Positions 40,261 to 50,359 of a DNA stretch of 64,000 bases are shown here, piece after piece. Under the pieces are notes generated by a model. That model saw only the letters and a list, made by a program, of their open reading frames with translations. It made no database searches and was not told the origin of the DNA. A program made the translations under genes and the position numbers. Position 1 is the first letter of the stretch. Every line of letters starts with the position of its first letter. Origin of the DNA: Rhopalosiphum padi (taxonomy: Eukaryota; Arthropoda; Insecta; Hemiptera; Aphididae); the NCBI RefSeq assembly GCF_020882245.1, contig NC_083598.1, forward strand, positions 29,177,858 through 29,241,857. Reading direction: 5' to 3'.

Positions 40261-40940
40261 ATAATAATTAATAATATTTATTATTTATCATTATCGTGTA
40301 TTAATGTCATATTATATATATATATATAATATACTTTATATTCGATTTTATAGTTATTACTGTTATTAGTAGTTACTAGTAACTAGTTAGAACTCTGACT
40401 AATAAAAAACTAATAATATACTAGTATATTACGTCGATGTCAAGTGTGTGTACTTTGTCTTAGTGAAATAGTGAATAGTGTATTACTGATTTACTGTTTA
40501 CTTTTTACTACTGAAAATCCATCATAATTTACCTACTGTAAAAATAATTATGACTTACAAGGATAAATAGCCGATATGACTATATGGTTAGTATTTTAGC
40601 CACCGAATGTAGGTAACAGAATTATATACTATAGAAAAATTGTATTATTTATTTATTATTAATATGAATGTTTAATTTAAATATTACAAATGCAAATCAG
40701 TAATAATCATAAACAATAATTTTTTTTTTGTATATTAATATTATAATACTATAGTCAAATTTTAATTAGGTAGGTATAGGTCGTAGCCTCGTAGGTATGC
40801 AATAATGTGCAAATAAACTCAAAAACTCAATAGTCCTAAAAATAATGTGATGATGTATTTTGATTTAAAAGTTGAGTTAAATCCGAAAACAAAATAATTG
40901 AATAAATATTTGGAGACAAAATAAAAGTGAATACGGTAAT
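40261..40940. other. AT-rich spacer
   Basis: Between the WBP2-like 5' region and the foldback element. It contains a TA microsatellite near 40312-40330 and small repeats of ACTAGT. No gene seen. Confidence 0.4.
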
Positions 40941-41510
40941 CGGAAAAAAAATCCCCGTACCTATCAACTAAATACATTATTCATTATTTTATTATGATTT
41001 ACATAATTAAATATAATCATTACATTTATCTATGTAAGATTTCTTTAACATAGGTACCTAAAAGTATAATTGCAATCTGCGTTTAACATTGTCGGTAATT
41101 GTCATTTGTACCTACATAATTTAAAAAATGTTTAAGGGTAAAAATTAAAAGTAATTAAAAATTATAAAGTCATTGTCATTTGTATATAATTTAAATAATT
41201 TATTTAACATTTTTTTAACTATATAAACCTTTTATCACCCTTAATTATTTTTTAAATTATATAGGTACAAATGACAAATAACAATTATTGACAATTTGCA
41301 GATTGCAATTATATACATATAAATAGAGAGCCTAGATAATAATATATTAGGTATATATATTATCTAGGCTCTCTACTTATAAATATGTTAAAAAAGTGTT
41401 ACATAGATAAATATAATGATTATATTTAATTATGTAAATCATAATAAAATAATGGATAATGTATTTAGTTGGTACGGGGCTTTTTTTTCTATAGTGGGGC
41501 TTTTTTTCCG
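40941..41510. mobile_element. Foldback element (long inverted repeats) with a palindrome inserted in one arm
   Basis: The left arm starts CGGAAAAAAAATCCCC at 40941 and the right arm ends GGGGCTTTTTTTCCG at 41510. Sequence around 40980-41045 is nearly identical to the reverse complement of 41397-41470, and the pairing resumes inside (AATTGCAATCTGC near 41070 with its complement near 41298). The right arm is interrupted by the 52-bp palindrome at 41324-41375. The centre (about 41150-41220) partly repeats the arm motif GTCATTTGTA. No coding capacity. No convincing target duplication. Confidence 0.75.
41324..41375. repeat. Palindrome inside the foldback element
   Basis: The arms TAGAGAGCCTAGATAAT (41324-41340) and its exact reverse complement (41359-41375) flank an AT-rich centre. 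It is absent from the corresponding place in the other foldback arm, so it arose by insertion or local rearrangement. Confidence 0.8.
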
Positions 41511-41563
41511 ATGAATATTGTTAGGGACTTTTTCTTATACATTCAAGAATATAAGTAACAAAG

Positions 41564-41707
41564 CAAGGGCGGATACAATGGGTGCAATTGCTCCCCCCCC
41601 CCCCCCCCGTTCACAAAAAAAAAGTATCATTTATTCCAACAAAGTTTTTTTTAGTTGATAACTAACAAATTCCCCCCCCCCGTTTAGGACCACTGTATTC
41701 GTCCTTG
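41564..41707. mobile_element. 144-bp hAT-type MITE with 8-bp duplication TAACAAAG
   Basis: The ends are CAAGGGCGGATACAATGG and CCACTGTATTCGTCCTTG, inverted with few mismatches. The duplication TAACAAAG is present at 41556-41563 and 41708-41715. The interior carries two C homopolymers (about 41592-41608 and 41673-41682), which are G-runs on the other strand. Confidence 0.88.
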
Positions 41708-41715
41708 TAACAAAG

Positions 41716-42359
41716 TAATGCACGTATCGTATTGTATCAACTATCAATAATACCAATTATAGCTAGGTACCTACCCTTAATGGCTAATAATATTATTTAA
41801 AATATAAATTCCTTTAAAAAATGAAATCTTAATTATATAGTTTTACTATATTATTAAACATTTTTTGATTTGAATTCTTCGTGTACATTTTTATTTTTGA
41901 ATAAATATTTATTTTATTTATTTATACAACATTTCAAAAACTTTTGTTTTTCAGCATAAAATAGTTTGATTGTACCATTCGTACTTTTATTTTATTAATT
42001 ACCTACAAATTGCATGTTTCTCGTAACTCATGTTTATAACAAGATGGTTATTTTAATTGAAACATGTTCGAATAATATGTTGTTTATAAAATAAATATAA
42101 CAAGTCCAAGAGATTTTATCGCAATGATGAGTGATCATAACCAAAGTATACATAGCGTGGGTGTTCTAACTAAAGTAACTTAACTGCAGCATCATCATCG
42201 ATACGAATACACGATCCTGACCTTACTATTCATTTTCAGGTTACACGGGATTGTTTCATACCTATATACATATATATTATAACTACATCAATATCATATA
42301 TTATGTATAAACATCATTATAATATAGGTATATATTTATATATTTACGACAAGACTTGT
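41716..42359. other. AT-rich spacer
   Basis: Nothing recognisable between the hAT MITE and the CpG-rich 5' region of the transporter gene. Confidence 0.4.
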
Positions 42360-42954
42360 CGCCCTGCAAACAGTTTTTGTTGATAACCACGGCCCACTCA
42401 TCGATCGTGTCTCTCCTTTTTAACACGCCCCCGACTCCGCCGCCGCCACACAACTCCTAGTTGTCGAAAAAGGCAGACGCAAGTCACCCGCGCGCATGAC
42501 GCCCGCGCCGACGCACATACTCGGGGCAGAGTCGTACTTACACGAGTTTACTTACAAGTTTCACGTGCGCATGTATGCGTGCAGCAACATAGTTAGATTA
42601 TTAATACGCAAGTCTGAATGGTGTGCGAATGTTATAGGTGTAACGGTGGCGCTCCGAACATCACTGCTGAACAACAACAACAATAATGCGCGCGCTGTTT
42701 CGAGTTGTTGATAAAACATTATAATAATAATAACAATATAACAGTGTATGTGTATAATATTGTGTATTTATATAATATATTACCAATATCGTGCGAAATT
42801 CTATACAGCAACTATCACTAAACACACGCATTATAACGTACAATTATATGATATATATATATTAGTATATTACATATAGGTGGGTAGGTACAAGATATTC
42901 GGTAGATTTATTCTTCGTGGTACGCGGTGATCGTCTCTTCTGAAGTTCATCGTG
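42360..42954 (+). promoter_or_regulatory. CpG-rich 5' region of the SLC29A4-like transporter
   Basis: CG dinucleotides rise from about 42360, with GC-rich stretches such as CCGACTCCGCCGCCGCCAC, and stay high to the first coding exon. In-frame TGA at 42928-42930 fixes the ATG at 42955 as the first in its frame. Frames at 42496-42711 and 42661-42843 (minus) are compositional. Confidence 0.5.
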
Positions 42955-43131
42955 ATGGATGAGAACCTGAGCAGGGGCTACGTAGCCCTGGGCAAACGTG
43001 GCAACATTTGTCCGCTGGCTACGCCTCCGGTAGACAACATGGGCAAGACTTACATGGCCATGGTACTGGCGGGCGCCGGTTTTCTGTTTCCATACAACAG
43101 GTAACCTTTCATAATAGAAGGTCTAAGGTAT

Positions 43132-43167
<36 letters not shown>

Positions 43168-46100
43168 ATATACGGTTTGCAGAGGATGACAGTTTTTCTA
43201 TTTTTGGGGTGAAAGTACAAAATAATTTTAAAAAAACGTATCTCCCTGTGACCCTATATGGCTGTATAGTAAAAAAAACCCTTTTACAAAAACTTAAGTA
43301 ATAACTAATTATTATATTATAGTATGGTGAGCCCTATAGATTATAGAATGTCATACTCATACATAGGTATATATATATGTTTTATTTAGCACCCCGTGTA
43401 AAGATAGATCCAGAGGAACAAGGGGCTATAAGTTCTCTTTCAAAGTTCACGCCTCATACACCACACACGTATACCTACATAATTTCCCATTTTTCAAAAG
43501 AAATATTTAATTTAATAATTATTTAACTATATAGCCGTTTAGATAATTAAATACATTTTAAAAATGTAAGTGCATAATATCTGCACGTGAGTAGGTATAA
43601 TATTTAATAGCTATATATACAGTCGAGAGAAGTTTTCTACTATTAAGCGGGTATAATAACTTGACTTCGTTCCAAAATGTAAAAATATATCGATTAACTT
43701 AATTATGTAATACCTATGTTTATAAGTTATTCATAGAGAAATCAACATAAATACTAATTATTGCAATAATAGCGTAGTTGATTGCTTAATCGTTTTGTAA
43801 AAAATTGAACTACGTATTAAACGGCGAATGGCGTTTAGATTTTATAATAATTTAATAAATTAACTGGATTCTAAATATTTTTAATTTTAAAAATATATAT
43901 AATAAATAAATAAACTAATAACTAATACGTATGTATTAAATCATAATATCGGGAAAATACGTAAGTCATTACACCGCATAACTTATAAACTATATAAATT
44001 TGTCTACTTTGAAAATTTAGACTATACAAGTATACAATGATATTATTATACATTTATACATTATAATCATTTAAATTAATTTTAAGAAGTAAGTTAAGTT
44101 AGAATAGTTAGATTACTTATTCAAATTTTATAATATTGACATATAATAATCTGATTGGAACTACAGCTATTTGAAAACCTGTAGGTATTGTTAACAGTTA
44201 ACAGAATACTGACAATGATTATATAAAAATAATATCATAACTAATATTAATTCAGCTGTTAACATTGTTTACATATAGTATTAAATTAATATTTATTATA
44301 TTTATGTATATATTCAGATATTCTTACTTCTGAATTCAAGAAGAAGTCTCTCCCGCTATGTTATCCTCGTTCTACAATTATTACGAGTATTATAGTAGTA
44401 TATTATAACATTAGTCATTACGATAAATTAGTGTTTAACCAAACCAATTATATTAGTTTTAACTTCGAGTTAAAAGTATAAATTTACCTATTAATAAAAT
44501 TAAGTATAATAAGTTTAGAATATTTTATGTGTTAATTCGCGAGTTTTTTTGATTTTTCACTTTTTAAACAAATTATAAGTATTAGGTATGTAAGATACCT
44601 ACTAAAACATTAACAATTTAAAAACACTGATGGCTCATTTAAAAACTGACATGATTAAAATACAAATAGTTAATTCTTACCTTTAAATTGTATTATAGCT
44701 TATTAACTTCCTACAACAGGGGTAATGAACTGGCGGACCGCGAACACTTTTTTACGGAACCTTATCCGCGGAGTAGATTTTAAAATTTTTTTAATATAAA
44801 TAAATAAAAATTATAAGTGTATCATATAAAATGTATATTACAGCAAAAAAATAAAATTAATCTGTATTGAACAAATGCATAAATAAATCAATATAAATAC
44901 TAATTTAAAAAAAGAGTATTTATTATTGTGTGTAAATTATTAAAACTGTTAGGGTGTTAGAGACCGCGGCCAGTATAGTAAGTTTCAAAACGGAACTCCA
45001 TAAAAATTAGTTGGTGACCACTGTCCTACAATATTAAAGCTAACTACACAAAAACAAAAATAGGTTCTGCTGAACACAAATCGTCTACCTATATTGTACC
45101 TACATTGTACGCTTGGAAGATGAAGAAAACACATGAATATATAGCGCGTCATCTTTTAATTCTAATTATTATTTCGCATTTATAATCTAAAAATAAATAT
45201 ATGTATATCATACAATCCATACACAGTGCTTTTGTAATATATGTAATAATGACATAATGTATATACTAATATGTATATACGTCAAACATAAAACTTTTGT
45301 AAATTTGATTTACAAATGTCTTCTAAATGAAAGAAGTTGTATAAACAAATTAAAAAATATATTACCAAATATAATATTACCTTATTTTTAATTTGTAGTT
45401 TTGTCATGGCTGTGGATTATTTCCAAACCAAATATCCTGTTTCAATGGTAGTTTTTGACATGACGATCGTGTACATTATGGTGGCGTTTGTCGCTGTCCT
45501 CACCAACAACTTGCTCGTCGAAACACTGTCTTTCACGTGTCGCATCAATATCGGTACACACAACACCACGAGACAATTTCCGTACACCATAACTGATTCT
45601 AATAGTACTTAATTGTGTTTGGTTTTTATATTTACTAATATTCATACAGGTTATGCACTGACGATTTCGATGCTATTGTTTGTGGGTTCCGTGGAAATTT
45701 TGTGGGATGAATTATTCACGCTGGATACGTCATATTGCCTCAACTTGATAGCCATTGGACTTATTGCATGGGGCGCGACAAGTAAATTAATTTTCAAAAA
45801 AAAAATCGATTTAAACAAATTGTATACCTTTACGTATTTTAATTTGACAGTCCAGCAATCCAGTTTTTATGGCTACACCAGTATACTACCTATAAAATAC
45901 ACACAGGCCGTCATGATCGGAGAAAGTTCGTATACCTATATAGTGTATTATATATTCTATGGTTAAAATAAAAAAACATAGAAAATATTAAAAGAATACG
46001 ATAAAAACATCTAATAGCATTAAATGTCAGTATAATTATATTAAATCTCTAGATTATTTGTTTCGTAGTCACATATAGGTCAATATTTTTTTCAGTAATA

Positions 46101-49100
46101 ATAATAAATAATAATATAGGGATCCGTTAATCTGATACCCAGAGGGTGAAATTTTTAATTTTTTTTTTTATAGTAACTGCAGATTTCTAATAATTTGTAA
46201 ATACAAAATTAGAAGTTTTAACCTAAGACTTAATCTCATATAAATAAATGTTTTCCTATAAGGGATATTCATTCTGATTTTTGTTTATAAATATTAAATT
46301 ATATCAAATTGGTTACTAATTTTAAAAAAACAATGCACAAAATTTCACTTTCGGAAATGACAGACCAGTAATACTGACTACTGTAACAATTAATTTCAAG
46401 GTGCTGCTGGGCTTTGGGTGTCAATTAACAGAATATTCACGAAAATGTTGACAAAAGATTTACGGATAAGCACGTTCAGTTTCTTCGTGATTAGCTATTT
46501 GGTAGTGATGACGTCGTGCGTGCTGTTTCAAATAGTCCAATCGTCTGATTTCGTAAAATTTTACATTGCCCGGAGTGAAGACTCGAAGAAAAAGATTTCA
46601 TTGGAACCAACAGAAGAATATGTAAGATAATAATATGCTTATATGTTATATGGCATGCATGCATCGATGATTTATATAAAATAAAATTTAATTAGGTAGT
46701 TATTATTTCAATATATAGTATATATTAGTATGACGTGCCATGGTAAGTTTTTAGATTATAAAAATAGGTCTAGTTACTTCTTTTTACAATATCATTTTAA
46801 GTTCAATTTTAAAAATTTTCATAATGAGTCTAGTATACTCTAAAGCAGTGGTTTCCAAACTTTTTATCTTTACCGCCCATTTAAAAAAAAAATTCGACAG
46901 ACGCCCCCTTAAAAAAGTATTGTTAATAATCTTTAACCGATTAACCCCCCACCCCAAGTTAAGCTTGTAACTTCCATTGCCCCCTTGGGTAGATCTAGCA
47001 TACCCCCAAGGGGCGATATCGTACACTTTCGAAAACACTACTCTAAAGTCTAAATAATAATCAATAAAATTATAAAACAAATATTTGTATAAAATACTTA
47101 ATTAAACATAAATCAATATATCATTAATTATATGAAAATATATTTTTGATTCTTAAATCTCTATTTATAATTGATATGTTTGAACTTCAAATACAAATAA
47201 TAATAAAAAATATATTACCATCAATTATTATGGATTCTTGAAGCAGTTGAAAGCTCATTGAATTAAAAAAAAAGATATAATATCATAGCTTTGTGTTCCT
47301 AGGAAGGGGAAACTTAGATGGGGGCAAAGGTGACAAACCCTGCGTCCTTGCCCCATACATAATAAATTTTTATAAAAATTCTTAGTTTTAATAGTTCATT
47401 TTTTTGAAATTGTATGTAATGTACGTATATTTTAATAATCGTATTTGAATATTTTATTGACTTATATTATGTGTAGGTCGATTCCGAACAATCCCAACCA
47501 GAACCATTTGCTGAAACTAGTTTGAGCACGGGAAAAATATTTAAAGACGAAAATGCATTTAGCTTTGCAAATCCAATGTATGATCCGAACGCGAATAGTG
47601 TGCCAACGTATAAAGTTGAAGACGTCATGGTACACGTGGAAACAGGAAGTTCTTTTAAGCTACGAAAATCTACCTTATCTGAATTTTGGGATTCATTTAA
47701 AAGTAAGTAAAGATTAACAATGTAATGATTCATTGTACTTCTTATATTTATTTATGCATATTATCTGCTAAAATGTAATGTAAAAATTTAAAATCAACGT
47801 AAATCTACAACATAAAATGTCGATGTCCACACAATCTTCAAAAATAATTTTTATTTTCACTACATAATATATTGTATAGGACGTATAGATAATAAGTATA
47901 CATATATATTATGCAAGTTGTGATTTTGATATTAACAAAAGGTGGATATAAGTTGAGAAGAGAAGTGTCGAAGATCATATGGAAACAAATGTTGGCGATA
48001 TTTCTGTGCTACTTCGTGACGCTGAGCATATATCCGGGAGTACTTTCCGACCTAGTCAGCCCAAGATTCGGCACGTGGATGCCCGTACTCGTGATGACAG
48101 TATTTAATTTATTCGATCTTATGGGAAAAGTAAGTGGAACGCACAATAATTTTATACATCAACTTCAACATTATAAAAGTTATCATTCAAAATAATGTAG
48201 TATTAAAAGGTTCAAAAAAGTCTTATAACTAGTTATAACGTAAAAAAAATTAAAACTTAACCTCCTGACGGGACGGATGGTATCTGTTTTGACTGTTTAA
48301 TTTAATTATATAATTATACTTAATACAACAATATGGTCTACGACGATTTTTTTTTATACCTATGTCTTATACTCATATATATATAGTTATTGGGAGCGTA
48401 TTCGTACGAACGTTGGGATGACAAAATACTGAAGAGCACCAAAAAACGTCTGTTCATGATTCCCGCTATTCTACTAATCGTATTAGTTCAACATCCATTC
48501 CACACGAAAATCATCAGTGAATTCATGATTATTCTGCAAACAGCCGTGCTCGGCGTAACCAATGGCATCACTGGTAGCGTTCCAATGATCTTTGCGCCAG
48601 CTAAGGTCGTCGAAGAACGACGAGAACTTGCAGGTAAATAGAAAATATCATTAGTATCATATAGTCCATAGAGTACCATAACTACTTGCTACTATATAAA
48701 AATTATAAAGATTATAGCCTATAGGACATCAGTGGCGTAATCAAGAGGGATCAGAGAGTGCGAATAGTGCGATATTACCCGGGCCCAAGCACTGATGGGG
48801 GGAGGGGGTCCGAAGTATGTCTTAATATACTGTTTTAAAATTATTTTAATGGCTAAAAACATGGCTTAATTTAATTTTATGAAGATTTAGCTATGAGTGG
48901 AAATAATATGCTACTAATTCAATGTTCATTATGTGTACGTCCCATCAGTGCCGTGTATTCCAGTAAAATTAGCGCCTGGTGTCAAGATTCATTTTAAGCT
49001 CCATCCTTATAAAAAGTGTATATCTACGACTACATCATAAGTTCTCAAATTTATTTCATCCATCGCCCACTTCAAGAATCAAAAATTGTCCAGTCCCCAA

Positions 49101-50359
49101 AACGTTTTAAGCTTATCATCTGTAGTATATCTTAAAAACACTAGTCTTTGGCACTCTTTAGGTCTTTACCGCCCCACTGAAGACTATCAACGCCTACAGG
49201 TTACAGGGGGGCGCTATCGCCCACTTTGAAAATTTGAAATGACTGGTCTAACTAATAACTAAGTTAATACATACTTTAGAGGACGTCATACCCGCATCTG
49301 TTATCTCTGTCTTACGAACGTATGACATAGCAAATTTACGTTCAGCAGATTCAATTTTATGCTGTTAGCTTTAATATTAGAGTCAATTTTACCTAAAATC
49401 AAACTTAAAGGTAATAACATTATTTAGGACATCTCATAGGCTTTTATTGATATCTTAATTTTTAAGTGAATTATAGTTATGTAAAATATTAAAATTTTAA
49501 TATGCTCGTAACTCACTTAAAAATTAAGATATCAATAAAAGCCTATGAGATGACATATAATTATGTGCCCCAGGACTTGCGTCATGACCGCATGGGCCAT
49601 GGGATACAAGGCACATTCATTAACCACAAGGTGAAACTAATTTTTCACTAGGTGGCACTCATATGCTACCTACTTTATATGTTAAAATATGCTCTGGGTT
49701 ACTATACCTGTACCCAAATCAGTGACGTCATTTGGACCGCATAGGGTATACATTTACGTATTTAAAATCCGATATTGTAATAATTTGGACCACTTTATAC
49801 ATTGATGAGCCTGAATAATTGATAGTGGCTTTCGCTTAAGTGGGCTGCTCTATACGCCATGCGTATTAAAAAAAAATTGAAATGACGCCACTGACCCAAA
49901 TATAACTAATAAGTAAAATAACTTGTAAATATTTATATTGAACGATTTAAATAATGTATCTATGGATAATATAAAGAATAAGCAACGACAATATGTATTA
50001 TTATACGATTCGGAAGGTTTAATATTCTTCTGTTGTCCCGCGCATCAGGTAACATAATGACGATCTCGTACATAGCCGGCACGACGGCGGGCAGCATATT
50101 CGCTTACGTGCTGGACAGGATCATACACTACGAGATCGGTTTTTCGGTGAGTTTGGCCGGTGTCGATTATCACAAGACGATGGTCACCGGCGTCACAACG
50201 GTCAGTCCCATCGAGCTGTTCAATTACAGCCACGTCACAGCCGACCCAGTCAACCACACCGGGTCGTCGCCACTGCAAACGACGGTCACGCTCGCCACGC
50301 TGCTGCTGTCGTCGGCCGCGCGCGGCATCAATTCCACGACGACCGTGTTCCCGGGATAA
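42955..50359 (+). CDS. SLC29A4: Equilibrative nucleoside transporter 4 / plasma-membrane monoamine transporter homologue
   Basis: Exons: 42955-43100, 45399-45553, 45650-45781, 45851-45925, 46401-46621, 47477-47702, 47942-48129, 48387-48633 and 50049-50359. They give 1701 bases (566 residues plus stop), with phases agreeing at each join. The ATG has G at -3 and +4. The protein is polytopic. Key segments match the ENT4 branch: GFLFPYNSFVMAVDYF in the first membrane segment, VVFDMTIVYIMVAFVAVL, QQSSFYGYTSILPIKYTQAV, then MIGES-AAG and a long cytoplasmic loop (about 215-325). Later come WKQMLAIFLCYFVTLSIYPG, MTVFNLFDLMGK, GSVPMIFAPAKVVEERRELAG and a C-terminal segment with N-glycosylation sequons NYS, NHT and NST. 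E169 and T183 align with human residues (E206, T220) linked to organic-cation transport. Introns 2 and 3 are only 96 and 69 bp; the exon 4 donor (GTTCGT) is weak. Confidence 0.92.
43128..43170. repeat. AT/AC microsatellite in transporter intron 1
   Basis: A TA dinucleotide run passes into an ACACAC run about 30 bases after the exon 1 donor. Confidence 0.9.
44717..45023. mobile_element. 307-bp hAT-type MITE with 8-bp duplication TCCTACAA
   Basis: It lies in intron 1 of the transporter gene. The left end is CAGGGGTAATGAACTGGCGG and the right end TTGGTGACCACTG. The exact duplication TCCTACAA sits at 44709-44716 and 45024-45031. Internal GGCGGACCGCG near the left end resembles hAT elements beginning CAGTGGTCACCAA, including the remnant at 20371. 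No coding capacity. Confidence 0.9.
46846..47040. mobile_element. 195-bp hAT-type MITE with 8-bp duplication CTCTAAAG
   Basis: It lies in intron 5 of the transporter gene. It begins CAGTGGTTTCCAAA and ends TTTCGAAAACACTA, with the exact duplication CTCTAAAG at 46838-46845 and 47041-47048. C-rich blocks (CGCCCCC, CCCCCCACCCC) and GGGGCGATA are internal. The minus-strand frame 46784-47080 across it is not a gene. Confidence 0.88.
47250..47400. other. Possible transposon fragment in transporter intron 5
   Basis: A GC-richer stretch, TAGGAAGGGGAAACTTAGAT followed by CCCTGCGTCCTTGCCCC, looks like part of a MITE, but ends and duplication were not found. Confidence 0.3.
48728..49260. mobile_element. 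Cluster of decayed hAT-like fragments in transporter intron 8
   Basis: CAGTGGCGTAATCAAGAGGG at 48730, CAGTGCCGTGTATTCC at about 48955, and a block at 49050-49250 with CCATCGCCCACTTC and its inverted GCGCTATCGCCCACTTTG resemble ends of CAGTG-type elements. The last is related to the MITE at 46846-47040. No intact pair of ends with a duplication could be assigned, so individual boundaries are provisional. Confidence 0.4.
49279..49527. repeat. Dispersed repeat, copy 2 (first copy at 4778-5060)
   Basis: Homologous to 4778-5060 in the same orientation: it opens GAGGACGTCATACCCGCA and shares TGTTAGCTTTAATATTAGAG. It contains most of the palindromic segment described next, which the first copy lacks in recognisable form. 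Confidence 0.6.
49427..49552. repeat. Inverted repeat with about 39-bp arms
   Basis: The arm beginning ATCTCATAGGCTTTTATTGA at about 49427 is repeated as its exact reverse complement ending at about 49552. The enclosed spacer of about 45 bases is AT-rich. It overlaps the end of the dispersed repeat and lies in intron 8 of the transporter gene. Confidence 0.8.
49720..49893. mobile_element. 174-bp hAT-type MITE with 8-bp duplication ACCCAAAT
   Basis: The ends are CAGTGACGTCATTT and AAATGACGCCACTG, inverted with one mismatch. The exact duplication ACCCAAAT is at 49712-49719 and 49894-49901. It lies in intron 8 of the transporter gene and has no coding capacity. Confidence 0.9.
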
